Source: Pseudomonadota bacterium (GTDB lineage Bacteria; Pseudomonadota; Gammaproteobacteria; Pseudomonadales; Moraxellaceae). From it: DNA of 37,956 nucleotides. Below, one piece after another: positions 1-8,119 of the stretch. A model generated the notes under the pieces. That model ran no database searches. It had not been told where the DNA came from and saw only the letters and a program-made list of their open reading frames with translations. The stretch is from assembly GCA_963204705.1 (NCBI GenBank), contig CAUJHL010000059.1:1-37956 (forward strand), written 5' to 3'. Positions within the stretch are counted from its first letter, which is position 1, and each line of letters begins with the position of its first letter. Both the position numbers and the translations under genes were made by a program.

Positions 1-156
1 CGCCACTCCTTTGACCGGAACGGGTAAATGGGCGGGCAATGGCATTTGCGAGAGCTGCCGAAGTTTAGCAGCGGGTAATGCACCCGTTGGAGATGGGGGG
101 TGGCTAGCACAGCTTACGAGACCAGTAATTATTAGCCCTGTAACCATTATCCCCAT
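1..156 (-). CDS. Putative lipoprotein, N-terminal fragment running off the left edge; possibly an M23-family peptidase
   Basis: Manual minus-strand translation from ATG at 156: MGIMVTGLIITGLVSCASHPPSPTGALPAAKLRQLSQMPLPAHLPVPVKGVA. Has a lipobox (LVSC). The LPVPVKGV motif resembles the segment just before the catalytic domain of M23 lipoproteins (inference only). Confidence 0.45.
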   Translation of the reverse strand, partial: MGIMVTGLIITGLVSCASHPPSPTGALPAAKLRQLSQMPLPAHLPVPVKGVA

Positions 157-219
157 AAGGGCGTTCTGGATTCGCCCTGAGAGCGGCCAGAAAAGCCCTA
201 TTCTTTGACAGGAGTTTGC

Positions 220-272
220 TGTGGATAACTTTGGGTATGATCTGTGCATAACGGTGAAAAATCTGTGGATAA
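220..272 (-). promoter_or_regulatory. Cluster of three DnaA boxes (TTATCCACA, TTATGCACA, TTATCCACA on the minus strand)
   Basis: TGTGGATAA at 220-228, TGTGCATAA at 243-251 and TGTGGATAA at 264-272 on the + strand. All have the same orientation, with 21-23 bp spacing, and match TTWTNCACA. Confidence 0.6.
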
Positions 273-325
273 CTAATAGGAAAGTATCGGCTGAGCGGAG
301 TTTCCTGAGTCTGTTCAGACCGTGA

Positions 326-390
326 TTAAAAGTTGGCATTAATAGTTGGGATTAATAGTTGGGTTTAAAAGTTGGGTTTAAAAGTAGGCC
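326..390. repeat. 13-bp imperfect tandem repeat, 5 copies
   Basis: TTAAAAGTTGGCA / TTAATAGTTGGGA / TTAATAGTTGGGT / TTAAAAGTTGGGT / TTAAAAGTAGGCC. Overlaps the stop codon of the DUF2799-like gene. Confidence 0.85.
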
Positions 391-977
391 AGTGTCAGGC
401 GTAACCGGTTGACCATATCATTGGCTATCAATACCTGTTCCCGCTGGTAGCCCATACGGTCGTCGTTTTGGCGCATTTCTCGCCGAATCTCTCGCCGCCG
501 GGATTCTGTGGTGTCTTTTTTCTCAAGCTCCAGACTCAGTGACTGCTGCTTGTTGTCCAGTTCTTCCAGTGCCGATTGTGCGCGGTACAGGGTTCTGCCG
601 GCATCGCGATAGGGCTGGAGAGCAGGCTGAAGCGCACTGGGGCACTGGCTGATCTCACCCCGCCCATCTATCGACTCGCTCAGTATGCGGCTTTTGGTGC
701 AATAGCCCTTTAAGCCTGTTTGATAGCCTTGTCGATAGAGTGCCACATTGACCGGCAGGCCATGGCTTTGGCAACTTTTCAGATGCTCAGCAATCCGGTC
801 AGGGGAGCCCCGGCTCGCGTCCCGTTCGCCCAATGCACGCCAGTCGGCAGTCCGGCATTCTTCCAGTGTGAGGCTGGCACAACCATTCAGCACAACGAGG
901 CACAGCGCGCCCAGCAGCAAGGATCGGCCTTGAGTAAACAGGGGGGTGCTTTGGGCTGAGGAAAAATGGCCATTCAT
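378..977 (-). CDS. DUF2799-like lipoprotein
   Basis: ORF with lipobox (LNGC) and the pattern C..DWRALGERDASRG...C...YRQGYQTGLKGYC typical of DUF2799 proteins. Confidence 0.75.
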   Translation of the reverse strand: MNGHFSSAQSTPLFTQGRSLLLGALCLVVLNGCASLTLEECRTADWRALGERDASRGSPDRIAEHLKSCQSHGLPVNVALYRQGYQTGLKGYCTKSRILSESIDGRGEISQCPSALQPALQPYRDAGRTLYRAQSALEELDNKQQSLSLELEKKDTTESRRREIRREMRQNDDRMGYQREQVLIANDMVNRLRLTLAYF

Positions 978-1010
978 GATGGGTCGGTTCCGCCGTGTGA
1001 TTCACTCTCT

Positions 1011-2231
1011 TTAAGGCAAATAGCCCTGTGTTTGCAAGAGCTTTTGCATGGCAGCTGGGATACCCGCCTGCAAGGCCTCAGTGCCTGTCATCCAGCGGCC
1101 GGTGGCTGGCTGGCTGTAAGTAGGATTGGGATTGGGATTGGAATTGGAATGGAGGCCAGGTTGTTTGCTATCAGACAACGATATCCAGCGGGGGCTGAGA
1201 ATCAGCGTAAAATGGCTAAATACATGTCGAAAAGGGGACGGAGATGTTTCTACGCTGGCTGAGGTGACAGGAGGTGTGCCAGCGTCAAAGGTGTGCAGTC
1301 GCTCATGAATGGGCAAGTCTTGGGCCACACTAAGCGGCAGGCACCAGAGGCCATTCCATAATCCCTGTTCAGGCCGTTGTAGCCACCAGAGCTTTTGTTC
1401 ATGTCGTGTCTGTTGTTGGGATAGTGCGCCAGCGTCTTCGGCATGAATAAGCCAAACGGTCGCTGGGTAAATGGGCTTTTGAGCTTTAGGTCTTTTTTCG
1501 GGAAACCGCTCGACGGCATTTTGTGTAAAGGCCAGACAATCGGTATTCAGCGGACACAGTAAACAGGCCGGTTTTGTCCGCGTACAGAGGGTTGCGCCCA
1601 AATCCATCATGGCCTGATTGTAGTTACTGGTAGGGCTAAATGCTGAACGACTATCCGTAGTATCTGCAACAGGGTGAGGTCCCTGAATAGCGGGCTCAGG
1701 CGTCAATTGGGTTGCCAGTGACCAGAGGCAATGCTGGGTAGCGGGGCTCAGGGCATCTCCGGTAATGGCACGGTGTCTGGCCAATACTCGCCGCACATTG
1801 CCGTCCTGAATGACGCCATACCGCCCCTGTCCCAGCGACAGAATCGCTCCTGCCGTCGAGCGACCAATGCCTGGCAGAGCCATCCAGTCCTCAAGATCCT
1901 GAGGAAATGTACCCAGTCCGTGTACCAGTTGCGCGGCACGATGCAGATTGCGCGCGCGGGCGTAATAGCCCAGTCCTGCCCAATACGGCGCAACCTCTTC
2001 CCAGCTCGCCTCTGCGAGTGCCTGTACCTCAGGAAAGCGCTGCAAAAAACGTTCAAAATACGGAATCACCGTAGTCACTTGGGTCTGTTGCAGCATGATT
2101 TCTGAGACCCAGACTTTCCAGGGATCGTCCGGCACCTGCCAGGGCAGACCATGCCGTCCCGAGACTGCAAACCACTCCAGCAGACGTTGCTGAAAAGAGG
2201 CAATATAGTCAGGCGTCAGGGTGTCAGCCAA
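1011..2231 (-). CDS. mutY: A/G-specific adenine DNA glycosylase MutY
   Basis: HhH-GPD region (SEIMLQQTQVTTVIPYFERFLQRFP, LPGIGRSTAGAILS), Fe-S cysteines (CTRTKPACLLCPLNTDC), NUDIX-like C-terminal domain. Confidence 0.95.
   Translation of the reverse strand: MADTLTPDYIASFQQRLLEWFAVSGRHGLPWQVPDDPWKVWVSEIMLQQTQVTTVIPYFERFLQRFPEVQALAEASWEEVAPYWAGLGYYARARNLHRAAQLVHGLGTFPQDLEDWMALPGIGRSTAGAILSLGQGRYGVIQDGNVRRVLARHRAITGDALSPATQHCLWSLATQLTPEPAIQGPHPVADTTDSRSAFSPTSNYNQAMMDLGATLCTRTKPACLLCPLNTDCLAFTQNAVERFPEKRPKAQKPIYPATVWLIHAEDAGALSQQQTRHEQKLWWLQRPEQGLWNGLWCLPLSVAQDLPIHERLHTFDAGTPPVTSASVETSPSPFRHVFSHFTLILSPRWISLSDSKQPGLHSNSNPNPNPTYSQPATGRWMTGTEALQAGIPAAMQKLLQTQGYLP
1123..1152. repeat. Hexanucleotide repeat inside mutY, encoding NPNPNP-like residues
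   Basis: GGATTG x3, GAATTG, GAATGG; encodes the (SN)(PN)n stretch 'HSNSNPNPNPTY'. Confidence 0.85.
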
Positions 2232-2236
2232 GCGGA

Positions 2237-3238
2237 TTATTCCTCAAAAATCCGGCTAAAAAACGTCCGCAAATGTGCCCAGGAACGCCGGTCTGCGGCA
2301 GCGTTATAGCCAATATCGATGTGATTTTCTTCAGCAAGCCGGTCGGCATCCGGATTACTAAAGGCGTGTTTGGCATTGGGGTACACAATCAGTTTATAGG
2401 GCACTTTGGCAGCAGCCATTTCCTTGCGAAACGCCCCCACATCAGCGTAGCTGACCATGGAGTCCGCACCACCGTGGAGTACCAGTATGCGGGCTTTGAC
2501 GGTATCCGGCTGGGCGGGAATCGTCGGTGTCAGATTGCCATGCACACTGACGACACCCTGAAGCGGCATCCCACTGCGCGCCATATCCAGCACCACTTTA
2601 CCGCCAAAACAATAGCCTACAGCACCCAGCTTCGCTGAATCCACTTCTGGCTGGGCGACCAGCAGCCCCAATCCCAATTGCGCACGGTTCAGCGACTTAA
2701 TAGGATCATTCATTACGCCATGCATCCACAGGGCTGCCTGTTTGGCATCATCGGTAGATTTGCCCTCACCGTACATATCCAGTGCCAATGCGGCATAGCC
2801 CAGCGCGGCAAGTTCGCGGGCCCTCTGGCGCGCATAGTCATTTTGACCCCACCATTCGTGCACCACGAGAATACCAGGACGTTTTTTTTCGGGTTGACTG
2901 TCGTCGTAGGCGTAATAAGCCATCAATTGAGTGCCATCTGGCGCTTTATAAGGCAATTCACGCGCTATCACTTCGGCAAACACGGCGCTACTTAAAAGCA
3001 ATGCACTTAAAAGCGATGCACTTAAAAGCAATGTACTTGAAAACAATGTACTTGAAAACAATGCGCTTAAAAATAATTTAAATAAAAACAAAACATTAAA
3101 TTTGTTTTTCCCAGATGTAGGACGCGTGCATAGGCGTACCATAGCTGGCCAAAAATCGCTGATCGCCATAGACGGCATCGCCTTTGACAGCATAATAATC
3201 CCTTGAAACGGTGTGTACTCAAGCGTGGAGCGTACCAT
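2237..3238 (-). CDS. Dienelactone hydrolase family protein, secreted; start uncertain
   Basis: DLH motifs: VVHEWWGQNDYARQRARELAALGYAALALDMYG, GAVGYCFGGKVVLDMA (nucleophile Cys), HGGADSMV, YPNAKHAFSNP. Signal peptide ends around AVFA; the true start is probably internal. Confidence 0.88.
   Translation of the reverse strand: MVRSTLEYTPFQGIIMLSKAMPSMAISDFWPAMVRLCTRPTSGKNKFNVLFLFKLFLSALFSSTLFSSTLLLSASLLSALLLSSAVFAEVIARELPYKAPDGTQLMAYYAYDDSQPEKKRPGILVVHEWWGQNDYARQRARELAALGYAALALDMYGEGKSTDDAKQAALWMHGVMNDPIKSLNRAQLGLGLLVAQPEVDSAKLGAVGYCFGGKVVLDMARSGMPLQGVVSVHGNLTPTIPAQPDTVKARILVLHGGADSMVSYADVGAFRKEMAAAKVPYKLIVYPNAKHAFSNPDADRLAEENHIDIGYNAAADRRSWAHLRTFFSRIFEE
2990..3079. repeat. 15-bp in-frame tandem repeat (5-6 copies) in the signal-peptide region of the DLH gene
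   Basis: ACTTAAAAGCAATGC / ACTTAAAAGCGATGC / ACTTAAAAGCAATGT / ACTTGAAAACAATGT / ACTTGAAAACAATGC / GCTTAAAAATAATTT. Confidence 0.9.
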
Positions 3239-3526
3239 AACTGGTCCATAATGAATATGCAGGCGCTATGCTGTGAAAGGACTGACAGTTGCGGTCAAAT
3301 TAATTGACATGAATTTACATTAATTGACACTATGGAAAGCCAGCACGATTAGAACGCGGTATGCGTATTTGTGGGGTGAGAGCAATCTTTATGGAATTAT
3401 TTTGCCACTGCTGTTTTAAGTATTGTGAAATAAAACTAACTGTCATGAAACGTGTTCGATTAAAAATAAAATGAGAAATCAATAAATTGAATCGAGAAAT
3501 TAAAAACTTATTAAGAAATAATCGCT

Positions 3527-3640
3527 AAAAAATTCCCATCGAACGACCACTCCACGAGTAACCGACGATGGGAACTTTTGCGGCTAACCTTATAACTAAT
3601 AAGGTTGGTTTAGCATGACCCGGGCAGGATGCCGGGTCTA
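3527..3640 (-). other. Structured 3'UTR with three hairpins, the last followed by a T-run (terminator or possible 3'UTR-derived RNA)
   Basis: Inverted repeats at 3617-3638, 3586-3606 and 3533-3574. The last is an ~18-bp stem on the minus strand (with G-U pairs) followed by TTTTTT. Confidence 0.6.
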
Positions 3641-3648
3641 TCTAACCG

Positions 3649-3816
3649 TTAAACCTTAGGCAGTGAGCCACGGGAAATAAAAGCAACCACAGCTAGAATC
3701 ACAGCAATCACGAGGAAAATGACGGCAAAGTCTTGTGACAGTCCAGCCACGCCACCAAAACCAAGCAGCGAAGCAACCAGAGCGATAACGGCAAAAATGA
3801 TAGCCCAGCGAAACAT
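3649..3816 (-). CDS. DUF1328 family small membrane protein (YtjA-like), 55 aa
   Basis: Not in the ORF track. Manual translation: [55 protein letters not shown], typical DUF1328. Confidence 0.88.
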   Translation of the reverse strand: MFRWAIIFAVIALVASLLGFGGVAGLSQDFAVIFLVIAVILAVVAFISRGSLPKV

Positions 3817-4403
3817 GATAATTCTCCAGATATTGGGACTAAAAAGTGTACTAAATCAGTTGGGCTATTCTTTTGCTCAATCCGAAGATTTTACTTAACA
3901 ATAGATTTCAACTGTGACACTGGTTAGCCATAAAGACTTAGGGTAAGGTAGTTTAAAAAACAGTCGATAGATAATTCACTATGAATAGTTTTTAATGAGT
4001 AGCATTAAATCCTATCCGGTGTTGAATCATTCAACGTCTGCCGATGAGTTCAGAATACCGAATTCAACTTTTTCTGCTGTGAGGCTTGAGTTACGGATTA
4101 TGCCACTTGGTTTATTTTAGGGCATGGAGGATACAGACAGTGTCTTTTGTAAAATGATGCGGTAATTGGTTTTAAGCTTATGTTCTATAATAATTTTTAG
4201 TGTAAATTGTTCGTTAAGTCTTAGCTTGCGACGTCATTTTTAGAAGTAACATCTTATACACGGCTTAACGTGATGGGACAGTCTGTTACGCGAATTCTTG
4301 CAAACAAGACTGTTGAAAGCGGTCAGTCGACATGTTGAGAGCGTCTTAGTGAAACCTGACGAATTCCAGGGGACTGATTTATACTGAATCCCACTTCGAC
4401 GCT

Positions 4404-4862
4404 TTGGACGCTGTCATGTTGCGACCCCACTTCTGGGACCATTACCCGCTGGATGAACTCACAAAAGAGGAATGGGAGGGGCTTTGTGACGGCTGTGGGC
4501 AATGCTGCCTGATTAAACTGGAGGATGAGGATACAGGCCGGATAGCTTACACGCAGCTGGCGTGTAAATTGCTTGATTGCGGAACGGGTTTATGCAGTAA
4601 CTATGGTCAGCGTCAGGAATTTGTTCCCGATTGCATACAGCTTGCTCCACACATGGTCTCACAGTTGACCTGGTTACCTGCCAGTTGTGCCTATCGACGG
4701 ATTCATGAAGGCCGGGGTCTTGCGAGCTGGCATCCCTTGATCTCAGGACATCGGGAGTCGGTTCGCCATGCCGGTAAGTCTGTCGCGGGACGCTGCCGGA
4801 CGGAAGTTGGAGTCGATGAGGAGGATTGGGATCGCTACATCGTGCGCTGGGTAAAGCAATAG
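4404..4862 (+). CDS. YcgN family cysteine cluster protein (UPF0260)
   Basis: LCDGCGQCCLIKLEDEDTGRIAYTQLACKLLD ... SCAYRRIHEGRGLASWHPL. The listed start is TTG; ATG at 4416 is an alternative. Confidence 0.9.
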   Translation: MDAVMLRPHFWDHYPLDELTKEEWEGLCDGCGQCCLIKLEDEDTGRIAYTQLACKLLDCGTGLCSNYGQRQEFVPDCIQLAPHMVSQLTWLPASCAYRRIHEGRGLASWHPLISGHRESVRHAGKSVAGRCRTEVGVDEEDWDRYIVRWVKQ

Positions 4863-5309
4863 CAGCGTTTTTTTAATGACTAATCCTTGCGCTATTACAG
4901 TTGATCAATTAATAAACAAAAAAATGAACGCCTGTATAAAATACCATTGGTCGGAATGGTATTTAAACAACGAGCGTATTTAAACCTGTAAAAATGGCCT
5001 GAATTCACAATTTTATTTGGGGATATTGATAATAATTGACATTATAAAACAATAACTTAAATAATAAAGTCGGAATTTGTCAATAATAATTGTGGAGGTG
5101 ATTGGCTGGGACTGTAGTCTAGCCGTAATTAATTCGTCTAATCGTGTATTTATTATGAAATATGGGCGTGTTAGTGTCTCTTCATCGTAGACGCTTACCG
5201 ATTGCACGCGGCCAGATCAGCAGAAGTTTGCAGGACATCTGACTGACAGAAAAAAGCGTTTATTTTATGGATTTCCCTGATCCCTAATGCCTTTTGGCAG
5301 GAACCGACT

Positions 5310-6329
5310 ATGAAAAAAATTGCGTATGGCCTGATGACTGCAACCACCCTGTTGATGGGTGCGATGGATGCGAATGCGTTCAGTCAGGAAACCCACCGCC
5401 GTATTGCGATGGATGCCGTGAATTATATGAAAGCCAATCCATCGACCACTAATTACGCCAAACTGCTGGCAGGTGCGACCGCAGCGGGTTATAGCATTAA
5501 TCAGTTCGCTACTGCGCTGGGTCAGGGTGCCTACGATGTGGATGACTTTGCCGATACCTATTTCTGCGGTGCTTCTACCGGTAGCTGCGTACTGGCTCCA
5601 GTATGGGGTGCCGGTTCAGGCATCGTGAAATACACCTCGTACTGGCATTTTCAGAACCAGACTCAGGGTGCCGACGTACACGGCAACGACTTTGGTGGCT
5701 ATAACTATGCCAAGCTGACCGTCTGGGGCGATATCGACAATATGGCCGCTTCCTGGCTGTATGGCGATTATCTCGATGACGGCAAAGGCAATATGAAAGG
5801 CTGGTTCGGTGACAGCACCAAATACAATGCTTATGACCTGACCGAAGCCCATTATCGCCTGGGTGGCTACTCCACCCGCAGCATGTACGCTGACTTTGAA
5901 GCCATGCCATTTCAGCCCATCGATAACCTGGGTCAATACTGGTTTCAGCAATTCCTGAGTGCCCCAACCGTTCAGACACTGGGCTTTGTGCTGCACACGA
6001 CGGATCTGCTGCAGCCTCACCACGTCTGGACCACTTCGGCCCTGAACCACGCTGGCTGGGAAGGCTGGGTAACCGATCATTACGATAGCCTTGCGCTGAA
6101 TGACCAGAGCAAAGTCACTGCCGCTCTGAATGACCTGACTCCACTCACCGCGACTGCTACAGACATTCGCCCACTGCTGACCCAGGGCGGAACGATTGCC
6201 TACACCCAGGGTGGTATCGTGCTGTCCAGTACGGATGATGCCGACCGTACCCGCGTGGCCAATGTGGTGATTCCTCATGCGATTGCCATGGCAGTGCGTG
6301 TGCTGAATCGTGCAGCAGAGCGTTTCTAA
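5310..6329 (+). CDS. Secreted protein resembling the zinc-dependent phospholipase C / S1-P1 nuclease fold
   Basis: Signal peptide (..MDANA), FSQETHRRIAMDAV at the mature N-terminus, central HTTDLLQPHHVWTTSALNHAGWEGWVTDHYD resembling the H..D..QP.H...H..E..V.....D metal-site pattern. Confidence 0.6.
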   Translation: MKKIAYGLMTATTLLMGAMDANAFSQETHRRIAMDAVNYMKANPSTTNYAKLLAGATAAGYSINQFATALGQGAYDVDDFADTYFCGASTGSCVLAPVWGAGSGIVKYTSYWHFQNQTQGADVHGNDFGGYNYAKLTVWGDIDNMAASWLYGDYLDDGKGNMKGWFGDSTKYNAYDLTEAHYRLGGYSTRSMYADFEAMPFQPIDNLGQYWFQQFLSAPTVQTLGFVLHTTDLLQPHHVWTTSALNHAGWEGWVTDHYDSLALNDQSKVTAALNDLTPLTATATDIRPLLTQGGTIAYTQGGIVLSSTDDADRTRVANVVIPHAIAMAVRVLNRAAERF

Positions 6330-6360
6330 GCCGTTCACTTTAAAACTGCGTCTTAAAAAG

Positions 6361-6386
6361 TGTCACCTTCGGGTGACATTTTTTTT
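6361..6386 (+). terminator. Rho-independent terminator
   Basis: TGTCACC-TTC-GGGTGACA followed by TTTTTTTT; can form a C(UUCG)G tetraloop. Confidence 0.9.
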
Positions 6387-6412
6387 AGTGTAGGTGCCAT
6401 GGGAAATGACGT

Positions 6413-6460
6413 AGTCTGTGATTGAATAAGTCTGTGGTTGAATGAGTCTGTCAGGCAATG
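6413..6460. repeat. 16-bp tandem repeat, 3 copies
   Basis: AGTCTGTGATTGAATA / AGTCTGTGGTTGAATG / AGTCTGTCAGGCAATG. Confidence 0.85.
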
Positions 6461-8119
6461 AATGACTGCACACAAGACGACGGATTCTCGGGCCTGTTCA
6501 GAGCCGACCAGAACCTGACTGTCGAAATCAGACATATCACACGCATCAGGGAAGGCGAGGCGACAGACAATGATCGCTCCCAGAGTTTTGAAAAAGACAG
6601 GATGAATACCATGCAAACCAGCATGCAAAACCGGATGACATTCAAAGCACGATTCAGCGCGAGTCTGAAATCAGGGTTAAGCGTGCTCCCAATGGTGTCG
6701 AGGGGCTTGGTGTTGACCAGAGCTCTTCCCTTCCGAAAGTCATTGCTGGCACTCATGTTTGGACTCTCTGCGGCTAGCTCCGCGAGTGCCACGGTTCAGT
6801 ATGATCTGCACTCGCCGACACTGGCTGCTACAGTCGATCAATGGCAGGTTAGCCAGTCCATTTTGCAGCGCTTTACCCAGATTGCCCAGCGCAAAGAAGA
6901 CAGGGTCTCCCCCCAGCTGGTGTTAAAGCGAATCATTGATAATCATCTGCTGGCCAGCTACGCACGTGCCCATTTCAAACCAGAAGACCTGATTGAGGAC
7001 AGTCCGGCGGCCTATCACCCGGACGTTCAGATTCAGCAATCGCTGGTATCCAATATTATCGCGGCCTATGGCGATGCCATGCGCCCATCCACACCTTCTG
7101 GCCCTGCTGGCTCTACTGGAAAGGGTAAAACTGCAGCCTTTGGCCAGACACAGGCGCATCAGATGACTGACGATGACTGGAAGGCTGTCTTTGCCGATCA
7201 GCCCAAAATGAGCCTGTACTATCAATTGACGCCTGCAGGCAGAAAGGCGGCCGAGGGTCTGGTGTTGCGGCGCTATCGTTTTGGGTCGCAGCGCACGGGC
7301 GTGGTGACGCTGGCTGAGGTCTACGATGCCCAGCATGTACAGGGACGCAACCAGATACATCAAAAGGACGCTGCCTATGTGGATCAGCAGGCGCAGAATA
7401 TTCTGGAAGGGCGTTTTGCGGTGGGCTGGCTGGAGCACCACTCCGGCCTCTCTGCAACCGAGGTAGCAACGTTTCGGCAGATCGTGCTGGATCATCTGCA
7501 GGTGCAGGGCTATCTGGCGCACATTGGCGTCGCAGCGGACATTCATGACGATGTACCTTACCTGAAACAGGTCGCCAGTGAGGTGAGTCAGGAGGAAGTC
7601 AATGCGTTTTATAAAACCCATCTGGATATGTTTGAGCGGGTAGAGCGGGTAAAGGCCCGTCACATTCAGGTGCCCGATGAGGCCACCGCCAGGCAGGTAC
7701 AAGCCGAACTGAAAAAGGGCCGAGCCTTCGCTGAGCTCGCCCAGCAGTATTCACAGGCTGAGGACAAAGGCTCCGGCGGTGACATGGGATGGGTGGTGCA
7801 TCAGCCAAATAGCGCCAACTGGCTGGAAAGCTTATTGTTTTTTCAACCGGTCAATAAAGTCTCGGCCCCGGTGCGGATGCCTGGCCGCCCCGATCAGGCG
7901 GTGAGCTGGGAGCTGGTATTGGTGGAGCAAAAGGAAATCGGTCATCAGCCGATGGAAAGCAGCTCGGTGCGGTATGTGGCCAGTCAGGCGATTGCCCGTC
8001 AAAAAGTCCGTCAGGAATACGCCCAGACTCGCCTCAATGGCTGGCAACAGGCTGCCATTCATGTACAACCTACGCTAAAATTGTCCGATGCACCGCTGGC
8101 GGAGCCACTGGCACCATGA
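6458..8119 (+). CDS. Parvulin-type peptidylprolyl isomerase (PpiC domain); start may be 6602 or 6611
   Basis: ERVKARHIQVPDEATARQVQAELKKGRAFAELAQQYSQAEDKGSGGDMGWV is a parvulin signature. A signal-like segment lies inside the ORF, favouring an internal start. Confidence 0.85.
   Translation: MNDCTQDDGFSGLFRADQNLTVEIRHITRIREGEATDNDRSQSFEKDRMNTMQTSMQNRMTFKARFSASLKSGLSVLPMVSRGLVLTRALPFRKSLLALMFGLSAASSASATVQYDLHSPTLAATVDQWQVSQSILQRFTQIAQRKEDRVSPQLVLKRIIDNHLLASYARAHFKPEDLIEDSPAAYHPDVQIQQSLVSNIIAAYGDAMRPSTPSGPAGSTGKGKTAAFGQTQAHQMTDDDWKAVFADQPKMSLYYQLTPAGRKAAEGLVLRRYRFGSQRTGVVTLAEVYDAQHVQGRNQIHQKDAAYVDQQAQNILEGRFAVGWLEHHSGLSATEVATFRQIVLDHLQVQGYLAHIGVAADIHDDVPYLKQVASEVSQEEVNAFYKTHLDMFERVERVKARHIQVPDEATARQVQAELKKGRAFAELAQQYSQAEDKGSGGDMGWVVHQPNSANWLESLLFFQPVNKVSAPVRMPGRPDQAVSWELVLVEQKEIGHQPMESSSVRYVASQAIARQKVRQEYAQTRLNGWQQAAIHVQPTLKLSDAPLAEPLAP

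Noticed and set aside
11-208. 65-aa ORF on + at the left edge
   Set aside because: The opposite strand encodes a convincing lipoprotein N-terminus (lipobox LVSC) over the same interval.
220-272. Full chromosomal origin at the DnaA-box cluster
   Set aside because: No AT-rich unwinding region or dnaA/dnaN/gidA neighbours are visible, so I report only a DnaA-box cluster.
326-390. Short direct repeats as a possible CRISPR array (also 2990-3079, 22408-22483)
   Set aside because: Units are contiguous, 13-16 bp, with no spacers, no repeat palindromes and no cas genes nearby.
1123-1140. G-quadruplex from GGATTGGGATTGGGATTGG
   Set aside because: Only two-G outer tracts; a stable G4 is doubtful and the coding hexamer repeat explains the pattern.
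5575-6338. Long antisense ORFs over the PLC-like gene and many similar shadow ORFs (e.g. 7113-7469, 8817-9545, 21551-21985, 25317-25823, 29069-29746)
   Set aside because: They lie opposite clearly coding, family-assigned genes and have low-complexity or implausible composition; typical shadow ORFs in a GC-moderate genome.
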